From Bacteroidota bacterium (GTDB taxonomy: Bacteria; Bacteroidota; Bacteroidia; Bacteroidales; JAGONC01), in contig JAKLFC010000004.1 in NCBI GenBank assembly GCA_022711405.1, positions 124,001 through 188,000 on the forward strand: a stretch of 64,000 nucleotides of DNA. The letters run 5' to 3'. Position numbers and translations under genes: made by a program. Numbering within the stretch: the first letter of the stretch is position 1; the number at the start of each line of letters is the position of its first letter. Of the stretch, positions 8,595-16,872 are shown one piece after another. Under the pieces are notes generated by a model. It made no database searches and was not told the DNA's origin. It saw only the letters and a list, made by a program, of their open reading frames with translations.

Positions 8595-10784
8595 TTATTC
8601 CTTCAGCATATTTACTTTTATGGCGGAAGGATGCTCCTTATCATGATACAGCCGCTGCGTGGCTTTTTGAAAGTCTTCCTCACTGCAGGTATAGATATTT
8701 ATGAACTTCTGGGGATTGCGGTCGACAAGGGGAAACCAGGAATGCTGAACCTGGATCATGATCCGGTGTCCCATTTTGAATGTATGCGCTACATCCTGCA
8801 GTTCAAATTTCACACGGGTGATCTCACCAGGAACAAAGGGTTCCGGTTTTTCGAAGCTATTGCGGTACTTTCCTCTCATCACCTCAGCCCTGACCAGCAT
8901 CTGGTAGCCGCCCATCACCACTTTATTCTTTTGCTGTTGGTCATTCGGTTGTGTATATTCAGGAAAAACGTCGATCAGTTTCACCACATAGTCGGCATCA
9001 GTCCCTGTAGTGGAGACAAATAACTCTGCTGTGATCGGTCCCGCCATGGTAACGTCCCCGGTCAGCGTATCGGTCTTAAAAACCATCACATCAGGGCGTT
9101 TGGATGCAAAACGCTGATCATCGTTAATGTATTCAGCCGTGCGATACTGGTGTACCTTTTCCACATAGGGTACCGGTCGGTTGGGATCGGTCATGTATTC
9201 ATCATAACTCAGGTCTGCTGTCGGTGGCTCAAATGCCAGCCCCCCGCCAGGCTGGAGATAGATGAACGTTTCAGTCGCTTCTTCCGGGGGCCAGGTTTCA
9301 AAGCTTTTCCACTGGTTCTCGCCGGTCACGAAGATCCTGGCTTCATCGAAATCAGCGCTGGCTTTGCCCAGCAAATAATGATCGAAGAATTTCACTTCCA
9401 GTTCATGGAATGGCTTGATCACATCCTGACCGAAATAGATATTTCCCATATTCTCTCCCGAGGAACTGAACCCCCACTGGGCATGAGCCCAGGGACCCAT
9501 GACAAGAAAGTTCGGGTGATCCGGGGGATTTTGCTCTTCAATGGCGTTGTAGGTATGAAGCGTACCATAAAGGTCTTCAGCGTCGAACCAGCCGCCTACG
9601 GTCATCACGGCGGGTTTCACATTCCTGAGATACTGCCGCGGATCTCGTGATTTCCAGAAGGAGTCATAGTCTGGGTGGGCGAAGGCTTCGTTCCAGAATT
9701 TTGCTGAATCGCCGAAAAATTTCTTCCTGATCGAGCTCAGACTACCCTGTTCAAGAAGGTACTGATAGCTATCCTGTTCCGGCCAGTTGAAAGTGCTATG
9801 TTCTTCGCGTGAGGGCTCCTTCTTCTGTTCTCCAAAATACTGGTAAAAGGTAAAACAATCCAGCAGGAACATGGCTCCGTTATGATGAAAATCATCGCCC
9901 AGGAACCAGTTTGTGACGGGCGCCTGCGGGGATACTGCTTTAATGGCAGGATGCGCGCTCAAAATGGCCATGGTGGCGTAAAAACCAGGATAGGAAATGC
10001 CTGAAACGCCAACTTTCCCGTTATTATGCGATACATTTTTCACCAGCCAGTCCACTGCATCCCAGGTATCGCTGGCTTCGTCAATATCTTTATTCGATCT
10101 TTTGTCCGGGATAAAAGGACGGATATCTTCAAAAATTCCTTCGCTCATATACCGGCCGCGGACATCCTGGAAAACCATGATGTAGTTTTCTTTTATGAAA
10201 CGGCAGTAAAATCCAATCATATAGTTGAACTGGTCCTGCCCTCCCGGCTCACTGTTGTAGGGTGTGCGTATAAAGAGCATGGGGTAGGTTTTCGTGGTAT
10301 CCTTCGGGATGTAATACGAGGTAAAGAGCCTGACACTGTCGCGCATAGTAATGTAAACCTCTTTTTTTGTGTATTTTGATTGAATGTTGGCGGTGCTGCA
10401 TTCCGAAGGAGGGATAGAATCACGCGTGAAGATCAGACCCGCAGTATTTTCATTTTGATTGAACGTACCGGTGATTTTGCTGTAGCTGGCATCCACCCAT
10501 CCTTCATAGGACAGGTTAAGATTGGTTTGTGTGAATTTAATGTCAGGAAAATCGAAATGAAAGGAAGTCAGCGGGATCGCCCATGGCCCCTGGTCGGGAC
10601 TTAACAGTACGGTGTGATAGCCTGCTGAGTCGGCATCGATCTGTATGACGATCCGCAATTCAATTTGAGGCAGTGTGAGCAGACCCCACCATTTTCCGGT
10701 CAGTGACTGGGAGAAAACCGTACTGCAAATAAAAAGGAATGCTCCCAGCAATGTGCTGAACACCAAAAATGATCTTCTGGACAT
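8595..10784 (-). CDS. Secreted CocE/NonD family alpha/beta hydrolase (S15-like)
   Basis: A signal peptide (FLVFSTLLGAFLFICSTVFS) is followed by an extra beta-rich module of about 100 residues (SLTGKWWGLL onward). An X-Pro dipeptidyl-peptidase/CocE-type hydrolase starts near residue 140 (VYITMRDSVRLFTSYYIP). The nucleophile is Ser264 in GVSGISYPG, with candidate Asp in GGWFDAEDLYG and His in GPWAHAQWG, and a C-terminal galactose-binding-like jelly roll carries VAHTFKMGHRIMIQVQ. Enzymes of this family cleave esters, beta-lactam side chains or N-terminal dipeptides. The 729-residue length is normal for the family plus the extra N-terminal module. The substrate is not predictable. It is divergent from the DUF998-like gene, with 83 bases between the chosen starts. 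Confidence 0.9.
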   Translation of the reverse strand: MSRRSFLVFSTLLGAFLFICSTVFSQSLTGKWWGLLTLPQIELRIVIQIDADSAGYHTVLLSPDQGPWAIPLTSFHFDFPDIKFTQTNLNLSYEGWVDASYSKITGTFNQNENTAGLIFTRDSIPPSECSTANIQSKYTKKEVYITMRDSVRLFTSYYIPKDTTKTYPMLFIRTPYNSEPGGQDQFNYMIGFYCRFIKENYIMVFQDVRGRYMSEGIFEDIRPFIPDKRSNKDIDEASDTWDAVDWLVKNVSHNNGKVGVSGISYPGFYATMAILSAHPAIKAVSPQAPVTNWFLGDDFHHNGAMFLLDCFTFYQYFGEQKKEPSREEHSTFNWPEQDSYQYLLEQGSLSSIRKKFFGDSAKFWNEAFAHPDYDSFWKSRDPRQYLRNVKPAVMTVGGWFDAEDLYGTLHTYNAIEEQNPPDHPNFLVMGPWAHAQWGFSSSGENMGNIYFGQDVIKPFHELEVKFFDHYLLGKASADFDEARIFVTGENQWKSFETWPPEEATETFIYLQPGGGLAFEPPTADLSYDEYMTDPNRPVPYVEKVHQYRTAEYINDDQRFASKRPDVMVFKTDTLTGDVTMAGPITAELFVSTTGTDADYVVKLIDVFPEYTQPNDQQQKNKVVMGGYQMLVRAEVMRGKYRNSFEKPEPFVPGEITRVKFELQDVAHTFKMGHRIMIQVQHSWFPLVDRNPQKFINIYTCSEEDFQKATQRLYHDKEHPSAIKVNMLKE

Positions 10785-10867
10785 GAGATAAAGAATTTTG
10801 ATCTATAAGAGGAGTGAAAGGTACAAAAAATATCCTATTTTTATTTGTCATTAAAAATAGTCCTGTG

Positions 10868-11491
10868 ATGAGACGCAAACAAGGCCCTGTCGGCCAGATC
10901 TATTCCTACCTGGCCCTGAGAAAAGCGGTCGGTTGGATCGCCATACTTCTCCCTTTTGTGATGATGCTGGGAGTATGGCTCATCTTTGGCGGAAGGTTCA
11001 CCCTGTACACGATCAGCATGTACTATTATTCCGGCATGCGGGATGTCTTTGTCGGAGCACTTTGCGCCATCGGATTGTTCTTGTTCTTTTATCATGGTTA
11101 TGACCGCTGGGATGACTGGCTGGGAAATATTGCCGGATTCTGTGTGATCTGCATTGCCTGGTTTCCCACGTCCAAGATGGAACCCCTTGACTGGAAAGGG
11201 ACCATCCATTTCATCGCAGCCATCGTTTTCTTCATTACGCTTGCCTGTTTTTCGCTGTTCCTCTTCACACGGAAAGACAAGGTTCCCACTCCCAGGAAGC
11301 TGCAGCGCAACCGGATCCATATCACCTGCGGTGTGTTGATGGCGGTCTGCCTGGCGTCGATCATGATCTATTTTCAGTTCTTCCAGGAGAATTACCCGCA
11401 TACCAGCTTTGTGTTCTGGGCAGAGACAGTGGCGCTGGAAGCATTTGGTGTATCATGGCTGACGAAGGGAGGAGTGGTTTTGGCGGATTAA
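10868..11491 (+). CDS. DUF998-like multi-pass membrane protein
   Basis: I chose the Met at MRRKQGPVGQ; an upstream in-frame Met at 10814 gives an unlikely extension. The product is about 207 residues with six predicted membrane helices, and short motifs such as TISMYYYSGMRDVFVGAL and WDDWLGNIAG, which resemble DUF998/Frag1-like membrane proteins. No catalytic residues are obvious and the role is unknown. It ends exactly where a purine-rich simple repeat begins (11492), next to the patatin-CHAT-MBL cassette, so it probably marks the left border of old chromosomal sequence. Confidence 0.7.
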   Translation: MRRKQGPVGQIYSYLALRKAVGWIAILLPFVMMLGVWLIFGGRFTLYTISMYYYSGMRDVFVGALCAIGLFLFFYHGYDRWDDWLGNIAGFCVICIAWFPTSKMEPLDWKGTIHFIAAIVFFITLACFSLFLFTRKDKVPTPRKLQRNRIHITCGVLMAVCLASIMIYFQFFQENYPHTSFVFWAETVALEAFGVSWLTKGGVVLAD

Positions 11492-11559
11492 GAGAGGGGA
11501 GAGGAGAGAGGGGAGAGGAGAGAGGAGAGAGGAGAGAGGAGAGAGGAGAGAGGAGAGAT
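11492..11559. repeat. Purine-only simple repeat (GAGAGGA-type) at the left border of the patatin-CHAT-MBL cassette
   Basis: About 68 bases consist only of G and A, made of GAGAGGAGAG/GAGAGGA units, starting directly after the upstream stop codon. A short match (GAGAGGAGAG) occurs at 16876-16885, just past the other end of the cassette. No coding content. Confidence 0.8.
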
Positions 11560-11564
11560 AATTA

Positions 11565-11596
11565 TTTGCTTTTTGGGTAAGATGTGACTATATTTG
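11565..11596 (+). promoter_or_regulatory. Candidate promoter of the patatin-CHAT-MBL operon
   Basis: TTTG (11565-11568), 20 bases, then TATATTTG (11589-11596) fits the Bacteroidota -33/-7 pattern with the same spacing as the promoters at 2606 and 36498. It lies about 75 bases upstream of the patatin ATG, leaving a moderately long leader. Confidence 0.5.
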
Positions 11597-11670
11597 ATCC
11601 CCGTAACCCATCGCTGAATTTTCCACCCATTTTAAGTTGAATTTCATTTTGGAAAACCAACATTCCTGTT

Positions 11671-13407
11671 ATGAAATCCTATTTACCGGTTGCGCCGTTT
11701 GAAAACCTGGCGCTGTCGCTTTCGGGGGGCGGATACCGTGCCGCCGCGTTCCACCTGGGCCTGCTCACCTACCTTTCGTCGGCCCGGTGGAAGGATAAAT
11801 CCCTGCTGGAACGCGTGCGTATCCTCTCCACCGTCTCGGGAGGAACCTTTACAGGGGTATGCTATGCCACTACTATTACTGAAGGCAAAACGATCGAAGA
11901 CTGCTATTCGAGGATGTATCGTTTCATGTCTGAAGTGGACCTGATCGGCGAAGGGCTCGGGAAACTGTCGGCATTCAGGGAGTGGAATTCCCCCAAAGGC
12001 CGCAGCCTGATCAACGCATTTTCACTGGTCTATTTTGAGAAGTTCGACGAGAACACCTTTTCATCTCTCTTCAATCACGACACCCATCTGAAGGAAATCA
12101 TCTTTAATGCCACGGAATTCAGCTACGGTCTGCCCTTCCGCTTCCAGAGAACGGCTCAGCCCGAAAGGAAATTCTCAACCGCTTACCTTGGCAACCGTCA
12201 GGTGAACATGCCACCGGAAGCAGTCAGGGAAATACGGCTGGCAGATATCATGGCCGCATCCTCATGCTTTCCGATGGGTTTCGAGCCAATCAATTTTCCT
12301 GATGACTTCAGGCATGATCAGTCGCCGCTCCTTGACCTGTTGGAGGAGTCCTACGGCGAGGACCAGTGGGGTAACAAATGCAAGTTCCCGGTAGGGCTCA
12401 TGGACGGGGGAATCGTCGACAACCAGGGCATCGACAGCGTAATCTGGGCGGAGCAGCGGATGCAGGAATACAAAGGATCACTGGCACAGTTCGCTTCGCG
12501 GGATGTCAAAGCCATCGACCTGTACCTCATCTCTGATGTCTCCTCCCCATTTATGGATTCATACGTGAAAACGGAAGAAAAACCGGTCAATAAATGGAGA
12601 AAATGGAGTTTCAGGACCTTCCTGAAAGCAGGTATCGGATTTTTTGCAGCAGGGGCACTTTTCGTCGTCCTGGCCTGTCTTCTGGAAAGATCCTTCTGGA
12701 CCTTTGTGACAGGATTTTTTGCTTCCCTGCTTTTCCTTATGAGCGGCCTGAGTTTTTTTCTTTCCAACATCTTCAACTGGCTGCTTAAAAAATTCAGTGT
12801 GCCGGATTTTTTCATGAAACGGCTGGGACATTTCACCAGGCTGAAGTTCGGCGTGTACGAAACACTGATCATGAACCGGATATCGTCCGTCCAGTCGATG
12901 GTCTCGGATGTGTTCATGAAACAGGTCAGAAGGCAGGAGTATGGCAGGGTATACAACGACAGGATGTGGAACCCGAGGCTGATCATGAACGCTATCTATG
13001 AGCTTACCCCGGAGCAGACCATCATCCGCAACGAAAATGACAAAGAACGGCTGAGCACAGAACTCAAGAACCCATCCCCAGCCCTGATGAGAACAGCCGA
13101 AAGGGCGAAGTCGATGGGTACGACCCTATGGTTCACACCGGATGAGCTGGCTGAAGGTGAGGAAAAGAAACGAAGCATGCTCGATACCCTGATTGCGTGC
13201 GGACAGTTTACCGTTTGCTTCAACCTGCTGAATTATATTGAGAAGGTGCTCCGGGGAAAGGAGAACAGGGAGGTCTATGAGAACTATCCTCCTGAATTGA
13301 AAACCGCAATCCAGGATCTATATACTCGTTTGTTATCGGACTGGCAAAAGTTCAATGAAGATCCTTTCTGGATGGCGGATGTATTTCGTCAAACGATCAA
13401 GCCATGA
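11671..13407 (+). CDS. Membrane-anchored patatin-like phospholipase, first gene of the CHAT/MBL operon
   Basis: This is a 578-residue protein. The patatin hydrolase core has an oxyanion-hole loop SGGGYRAAAFHLG (residues 18-30), a nucleophile Ser56 in STVSGGTFTG (the first Gly of GxSxG is Thr) and the catalytic Asp245 in LMDGGIVDNQG, the usual DGG motif. Patatins hydrolyse membrane lipids, and in bacteria many serve as effectors of toxins or of defence systems such as CBASS. After the core come two strong transmembrane helices (about 318-338 and 341-366) and a C-terminal region of about 200 residues that I cannot assign. I infer that it acts at the inner membrane. Its TGA overlaps the ATG of the next gene (ATGA, 13404-13407), implying translational coupling. 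It may be a suicide effector released or activated by the downstream CHAT protein; that is inference. Confidence 0.88.
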   Translation: MKSYLPVAPFENLALSLSGGGYRAAAFHLGLLTYLSSARWKDKSLLERVRILSTVSGGTFTGVCYATTITEGKTIEDCYSRMYRFMSEVDLIGEGLGKLSAFREWNSPKGRSLINAFSLVYFEKFDENTFSSLFNHDTHLKEIIFNATEFSYGLPFRFQRTAQPERKFSTAYLGNRQVNMPPEAVREIRLADIMAASSCFPMGFEPINFPDDFRHDQSPLLDLLEESYGEDQWGNKCKFPVGLMDGGIVDNQGIDSVIWAEQRMQEYKGSLAQFASRDVKAIDLYLISDVSSPFMDSYVKTEEKPVNKWRKWSFRTFLKAGIGFFAAGALFVVLACLLERSFWTFVTGFFASLLFLMSGLSFFLSNIFNWLLKKFSVPDFFMKRLGHFTRLKFGVYETLIMNRISSVQSMVSDVFMKQVRRQEYGRVYNDRMWNPRLIMNAIYELTPEQTIIRNENDKERLSTELKNPSPALMRTAERAKSMGTTLWFTPDELAEGEEKKRSMLDTLIACGQFTVCFNLLNYIEKVLRGKENREVYENYPPELKTAIQDLYTRLLSDWQKFNEDPFWMADVFRQTIKP

Positions 13408-15761
13408 AGAACCTGAATTTTCATCCCCTGCTGACAGTATCGGCGCCTGCAGGCTGGCAATGGCCAGTACGGATCGGCTTCAGCGATGACAAGCAATCCA
13501 TGGAGCTGCTGGACCGGTTCTGGGAAGCCGGCTCACCCCTGAACTGGATCCGGGCGCTGGCCCGGATCGTGGAGGTGAACTCGTCGTTTGAGCGGAATGT
13601 CGATCTGCTGGTGGTCCCGGGCGGTATACAGCAGGCTGCTGAACGGCTGGAGGGATCTGCCGAAAGGATCCACGCCGGATGCATCGCCATCATTGGTGAA
13701 TCCGGCAGGGACGATCCGGCACAACAGGTTGACATTCAGCGCATTATTGCACTGACCGGTGCCAGCGCGGTATTCGTTGTCGTGCCGAAGGACTTTGGTC
13801 AGTGGCTGGTAAACCTGCTGGGCGACCTGTCGCACTGCAAGCCGCTGGATATTGCCCTGGGCGGTTCCAGGAACCTGGTAAAAGGTGAGCGACCGACACT
13901 GTGGAGCACGAGGGAATTCCTGACAGTCCCCAGTATCGGGGACACGGGGCTGCTGGATGAACTGCTGAGAGACCAGACAGAAAAAAAGATGGCCGAACCT
14001 CCTGTGGAAATGGAGATGGCAGGGCCGGAAGAGGATGATGCACAGACCAAAGGTGAAATGCTGCCTCCCCTTCCCGGACCGGCAAGGGAGAGATTCCTTC
14101 AGGCAGAAGTGATGGCCGATGGCCGTTCCCTCACCAGGGCTTTTACTAAAAACGTTAAACATACGATCAACATCCACATCGGCCCTCCGGAGAAAGGTAA
14201 GATCGGAGTGCCGGACAAGTTTCCGGAAGAAAAACTTCCACCGACGGCCGCTGAAGGATGGGACCTTGCCCTTTCTTTCTTCGAGCCCAGTCTGATGCAG
14301 CAGCCTGAGGTGGGCAGGCTTTTCCTGCCAAAGGCCGGTAGGTCGGAATCCTGCCCGTTCACCCTGTTCATACCTGAATATGCAGAACAGGTGGAAGCAA
14401 GGATCCTTGTCCTGCATAAGAACAGGATCATTCAGAATACGATCCTCAGCGGGCCTGCGTCGTATAATGCAGGAGCGGAGCCTTTCAACATTGGGTCAGA
14501 AACGGGGATCATTTTCCGGTCATCGTTCATGGTGCCTTCGGCAAACCGGGATCCCGAAAAAAGAAGCCGGTACCAGGCTGCTTTCCTCCTGAACCATACA
14601 GGTGAAACACCGGGTGTATATCAGGTGAAGGACAACCATTCGCTGTTTGTCAGGCTGGACAGTGATACCATCGCTGATCTTGTTGATCAGGTGGAAGATG
14701 TGATTGACCGGAGCGAATGGGATCTTCCTGAATTCGAAGGACTAGCGGAACCGGGAACAACGGAACTTCTGCGTGAGCTGGCCTGGGCTGGCAGCTCGCT
14801 GTATCAAAGCGTGATCAAAAGGATCGATCCCGGCTTCGCGGCAGATACTGCACCTGTGAATGGCACCGTTCAAAAGATCCAGGTGGTTTGCGCCAACGTC
14901 TCGAGTCGCATGCCGTTTGAATTCATTTACGATTTTCCTGCACCCGGTGATGATGCACCTGTTTGCCCCAAAGCCTCAGAAGCGCTTCTTAGGGGTGGTT
15001 GTGAGGTCTGTACAGAGAGGAATGAAAATCCTGCCAGGGTCATCTGTCCGCTGGGATTCTGGTGCATGAGCCGTGTCATCGAGTGGCACGCATTTACGGA
15101 AGAGTCGGCACAACGCACGCAGAATGCCCCCTTTCTGCTTCAAACGGCCGGCCTGTCAGCCTCGCCCTGGCTCATGGTCATGAAAGATTCCCTGGTCGGA
15201 TACAGCAAAAAGGTAACGGCCGCAAGGCCGGAAAGCATCCGGGATCTGGAGGCCAGTTTTAAAAAGGCGGGAGTTGCCTCACCTACCATTGTCACCTCCT
15301 GGGATCAATGGAAGGAAAACATAGCAAGGCTACAACCCTCTCTGGAGGTACTGCTGGTCCATACCGAGAAGAAAGGTCCGCGCACCATGATTGAGATCGG
15401 CGAGGATATGCTTTCCACGCTGAACCTGGATGGATATATCACGGACAAGAAAACCTGGCCTGCCATTGTCCTGCTGCTGGGTTGCGGCACGGGTACTTCC
15501 CGGGTGACGTTCCAGAGCGTTGCCGCGATGGTGGAGGCCTGCCATGCAGCCATCATCGTCAGCACGACATCGGATGTCTTTGGGCCGGTCGCATCCAGGC
15601 TGGCGGGTTATTTCATCGAGCAGCTGGGCGCCCTGGAGAAGTCTCATTCCTTCGGTGAGGTCATGCTGTCCATCCGGAGAAAGGCGCTGGCGGAAGGTGT
15701 GCCCATGGTCCTTTGCCTTCGTTCATACGGGGATGCCGACTGGCAATTAATCAAATCATAG
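13404..15761 (+). CDS. Large CHAT-domain (caspase-like) protein
   Basis: This is a 785-residue protein. The C-terminal about 170 residues match the CHAT fold, a bacterial relative of caspases and separase. A hydrophobic strand ends in the catalytic His653 (VLLVHTEKKG) and a second ends in the catalytic Cys694 (VLLLGCGTGTS), followed by the usual helix and strand AAIIVSTTSDVFGPVASRL. The N-terminal about 190 residues alternate strands and helices (DLLVVPGGI, GCIAIIGESG, SAVFVVVPKDFG) and could be a degenerate second caspase-like or Rossmann-like domain. The middle (about 225-420) looks like a beta-sandwich (AFTKNVKHTINIHIGPPEKG). A Cys-rich stretch (CEVCTERNENPARVICPLGFWC, about 529-550) could bind metal. 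CHAT proteases often cut a partner protein on activation; the neighbouring patatin or MBL protein would be the obvious candidates, but this is inference. The gene is coupled to the patatin by a 4-base overlap. Confidence 0.8.
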   Translation: MKNLNFHPLLTVSAPAGWQWPVRIGFSDDKQSMELLDRFWEAGSPLNWIRALARIVEVNSSFERNVDLLVVPGGIQQAAERLEGSAERIHAGCIAIIGESGRDDPAQQVDIQRIIALTGASAVFVVVPKDFGQWLVNLLGDLSHCKPLDIALGGSRNLVKGERPTLWSTREFLTVPSIGDTGLLDELLRDQTEKKMAEPPVEMEMAGPEEDDAQTKGEMLPPLPGPARERFLQAEVMADGRSLTRAFTKNVKHTINIHIGPPEKGKIGVPDKFPEEKLPPTAAEGWDLALSFFEPSLMQQPEVGRLFLPKAGRSESCPFTLFIPEYAEQVEARILVLHKNRIIQNTILSGPASYNAGAEPFNIGSETGIIFRSSFMVPSANRDPEKRSRYQAAFLLNHTGETPGVYQVKDNHSLFVRLDSDTIADLVDQVEDVIDRSEWDLPEFEGLAEPGTTELLRELAWAGSSLYQSVIKRIDPGFAADTAPVNGTVQKIQVVCANVSSRMPFEFIYDFPAPGDDAPVCPKASEALLRGGCEVCTERNENPARVICPLGFWCMSRVIEWHAFTEESAQRTQNAPFLLQTAGLSASPWLMVMKDSLVGYSKKVTAARPESIRDLEASFKKAGVASPTIVTSWDQWKENIARLQPSLEVLLVHTEKKGPRTMIEIGEDMLSTLNLDGYITDKKTWPAIVLLLGCGTGTSRVTFQSVAAMVEACHAAIIVSTTSDVFGPVASRLAGYFIEQLGALEKSHSFGEVMLSIRRKALAEGVPMVLCLRSYGDADWQLIKS

Positions 15762-15774
15762 AAAGGAGATCATT

Positions 15775-16872
15775 ATGTTTCAAATTGAAATGCTACCGGC
15801 TGAATACGGCGATTGCCTGTGGATCGAATACGGACAGTCGGAAAATGAGGTACACCGTGTGCTGATCGATGGCGGCACGAATGCCTGCGGGAAAGTTTTG
15901 CAAAAAAGGATCAAATCCCTGCCGAAAAACGAACGCCGCTTCGACCTGGTGGTGGTCACCCATATTGATTCCGACCACATTGACGGCATGGTCGAGCTGA
16001 TGCAGGAGATCCCTGCTGGTTTCGGGTTTGACCATTTCTGGTTCAATGCCTATGAACATACGCGTCCGGAAGGATTTCTGGGTGCTATTCAGGGAGAATA
16101 CCTCGCCGTGGAACTGCTTGCACTGGAGAAAAAATGGGCCCGTACATTCTGGAATGAGTCCTTTGGCCGGAAGGCGGCTATGATACCTGACAAGGGTGAA
16201 CCCATCCGGGTGGAACTGGAGGGAGGCATGCGGATGACCGTTCTTGGTCCCACTTCGGCGGGATTGCGAAAGCTTCGTAAGGAATGGGAAGAAGTGATGG
16301 AAGAGGCTCATATTAAACCAGGAGATACCGAAGCGGTGCTGAAAAAGCTCAGGGAAGATCGCCGGTTCAGACCCGGTTGGCTGGGCAAACTGGATATCGA
16401 AAAACTGGCAGATGCCGATTTTAAGGAAGATAATTCACCTGCCAACGGGAGCAGTATTATTTTACTGGCTGAATACGAGAACAAAATGGCACTATTTGCC
16501 GGTGATGCGTGGCCAGGTAATATTGTGACAGGCCTGAAACGTTTGCCCGGATATGACGGGAAAAGGACCCCGCTGGATGCCTTCAAGGTTCCACATCATG
16601 GTAGCAAGAACAACAACAGCGAAGACCTTTTCAGGGCTTTGGACTGCCCCAGGTTCCTTGTCTCCACCAACGGGGATAAATTCGGCCATCCGGATGATGA
16701 GGGGATCGCCCGGATCCTCCGCAATAAGCGTAAAAGCAGGGAGGCGTTCCTGTATTTTAATTATGCATCGGAAATGAACAGTGTATGGTCAGATAAGGAA
16801 ATGCAGACCGATTATAACTATGTCGCGGTCTATCCTGACGGGAACAGATGTGTCATCGATCTGATAGCGTAA
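15775..16872 (+). CDS. Metallo-beta-lactamase-fold hydrolase (ComEC-like branch), third gene of the operon
   Basis: This 365-residue protein has the MBL metal-binding motif THIDSDHIDG at residues 62-71 (His63, Asp65, Asp67, His68), in the variant seen in ComEC/Rec2-like hydrolases where the second His is Asp. A GDAW motif (LFAGDAWPGN) and a VPHHGSKNN motif supply further ligands. Unlike ComEC it has no membrane helices, so it should be a soluble cytoplasmic enzyme. Related proteins act on nucleic acids, nucleotides or other phosphoesters; the substrate here is unknown. An AAAGGAGA ribosome-binding site lies in the 13-base gap after the CHAT gene, so the three genes form one operon. Its 3' end overlaps the truncated TonB receptor by 20 bases in the opposite orientation. 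Confidence 0.85.
   Translation: MFQIEMLPAEYGDCLWIEYGQSENEVHRVLIDGGTNACGKVLQKRIKSLPKNERRFDLVVVTHIDSDHIDGMVELMQEIPAGFGFDHFWFNAYEHTRPEGFLGAIQGEYLAVELLALEKKWARTFWNESFGRKAAMIPDKGEPIRVELEGGMRMTVLGPTSAGLRKLRKEWEEVMEEAHIKPGDTEAVLKKLREDRRFRPGWLGKLDIEKLADADFKEDNSPANGSSIILLAEYENKMALFAGDAWPGNIVTGLKRLPGYDGKRTPLDAFKVPHHGSKNNNSEDLFRALDCPRFLVSTNGDKFGHPDDEGIARILRNKRKSREAFLYFNYASEMNSVWSDKEMQTDYNYVAVYPDGNRCVIDLIA

Noticed and set aside
13533..14417. Long minus-strand open frame (294 codons) antisense to the CHAT gene
   Set aside because: Its composition is Arg/His/Gln-rich with no known motif, and it lies wholly inside the well-supported CHAT coding frame.
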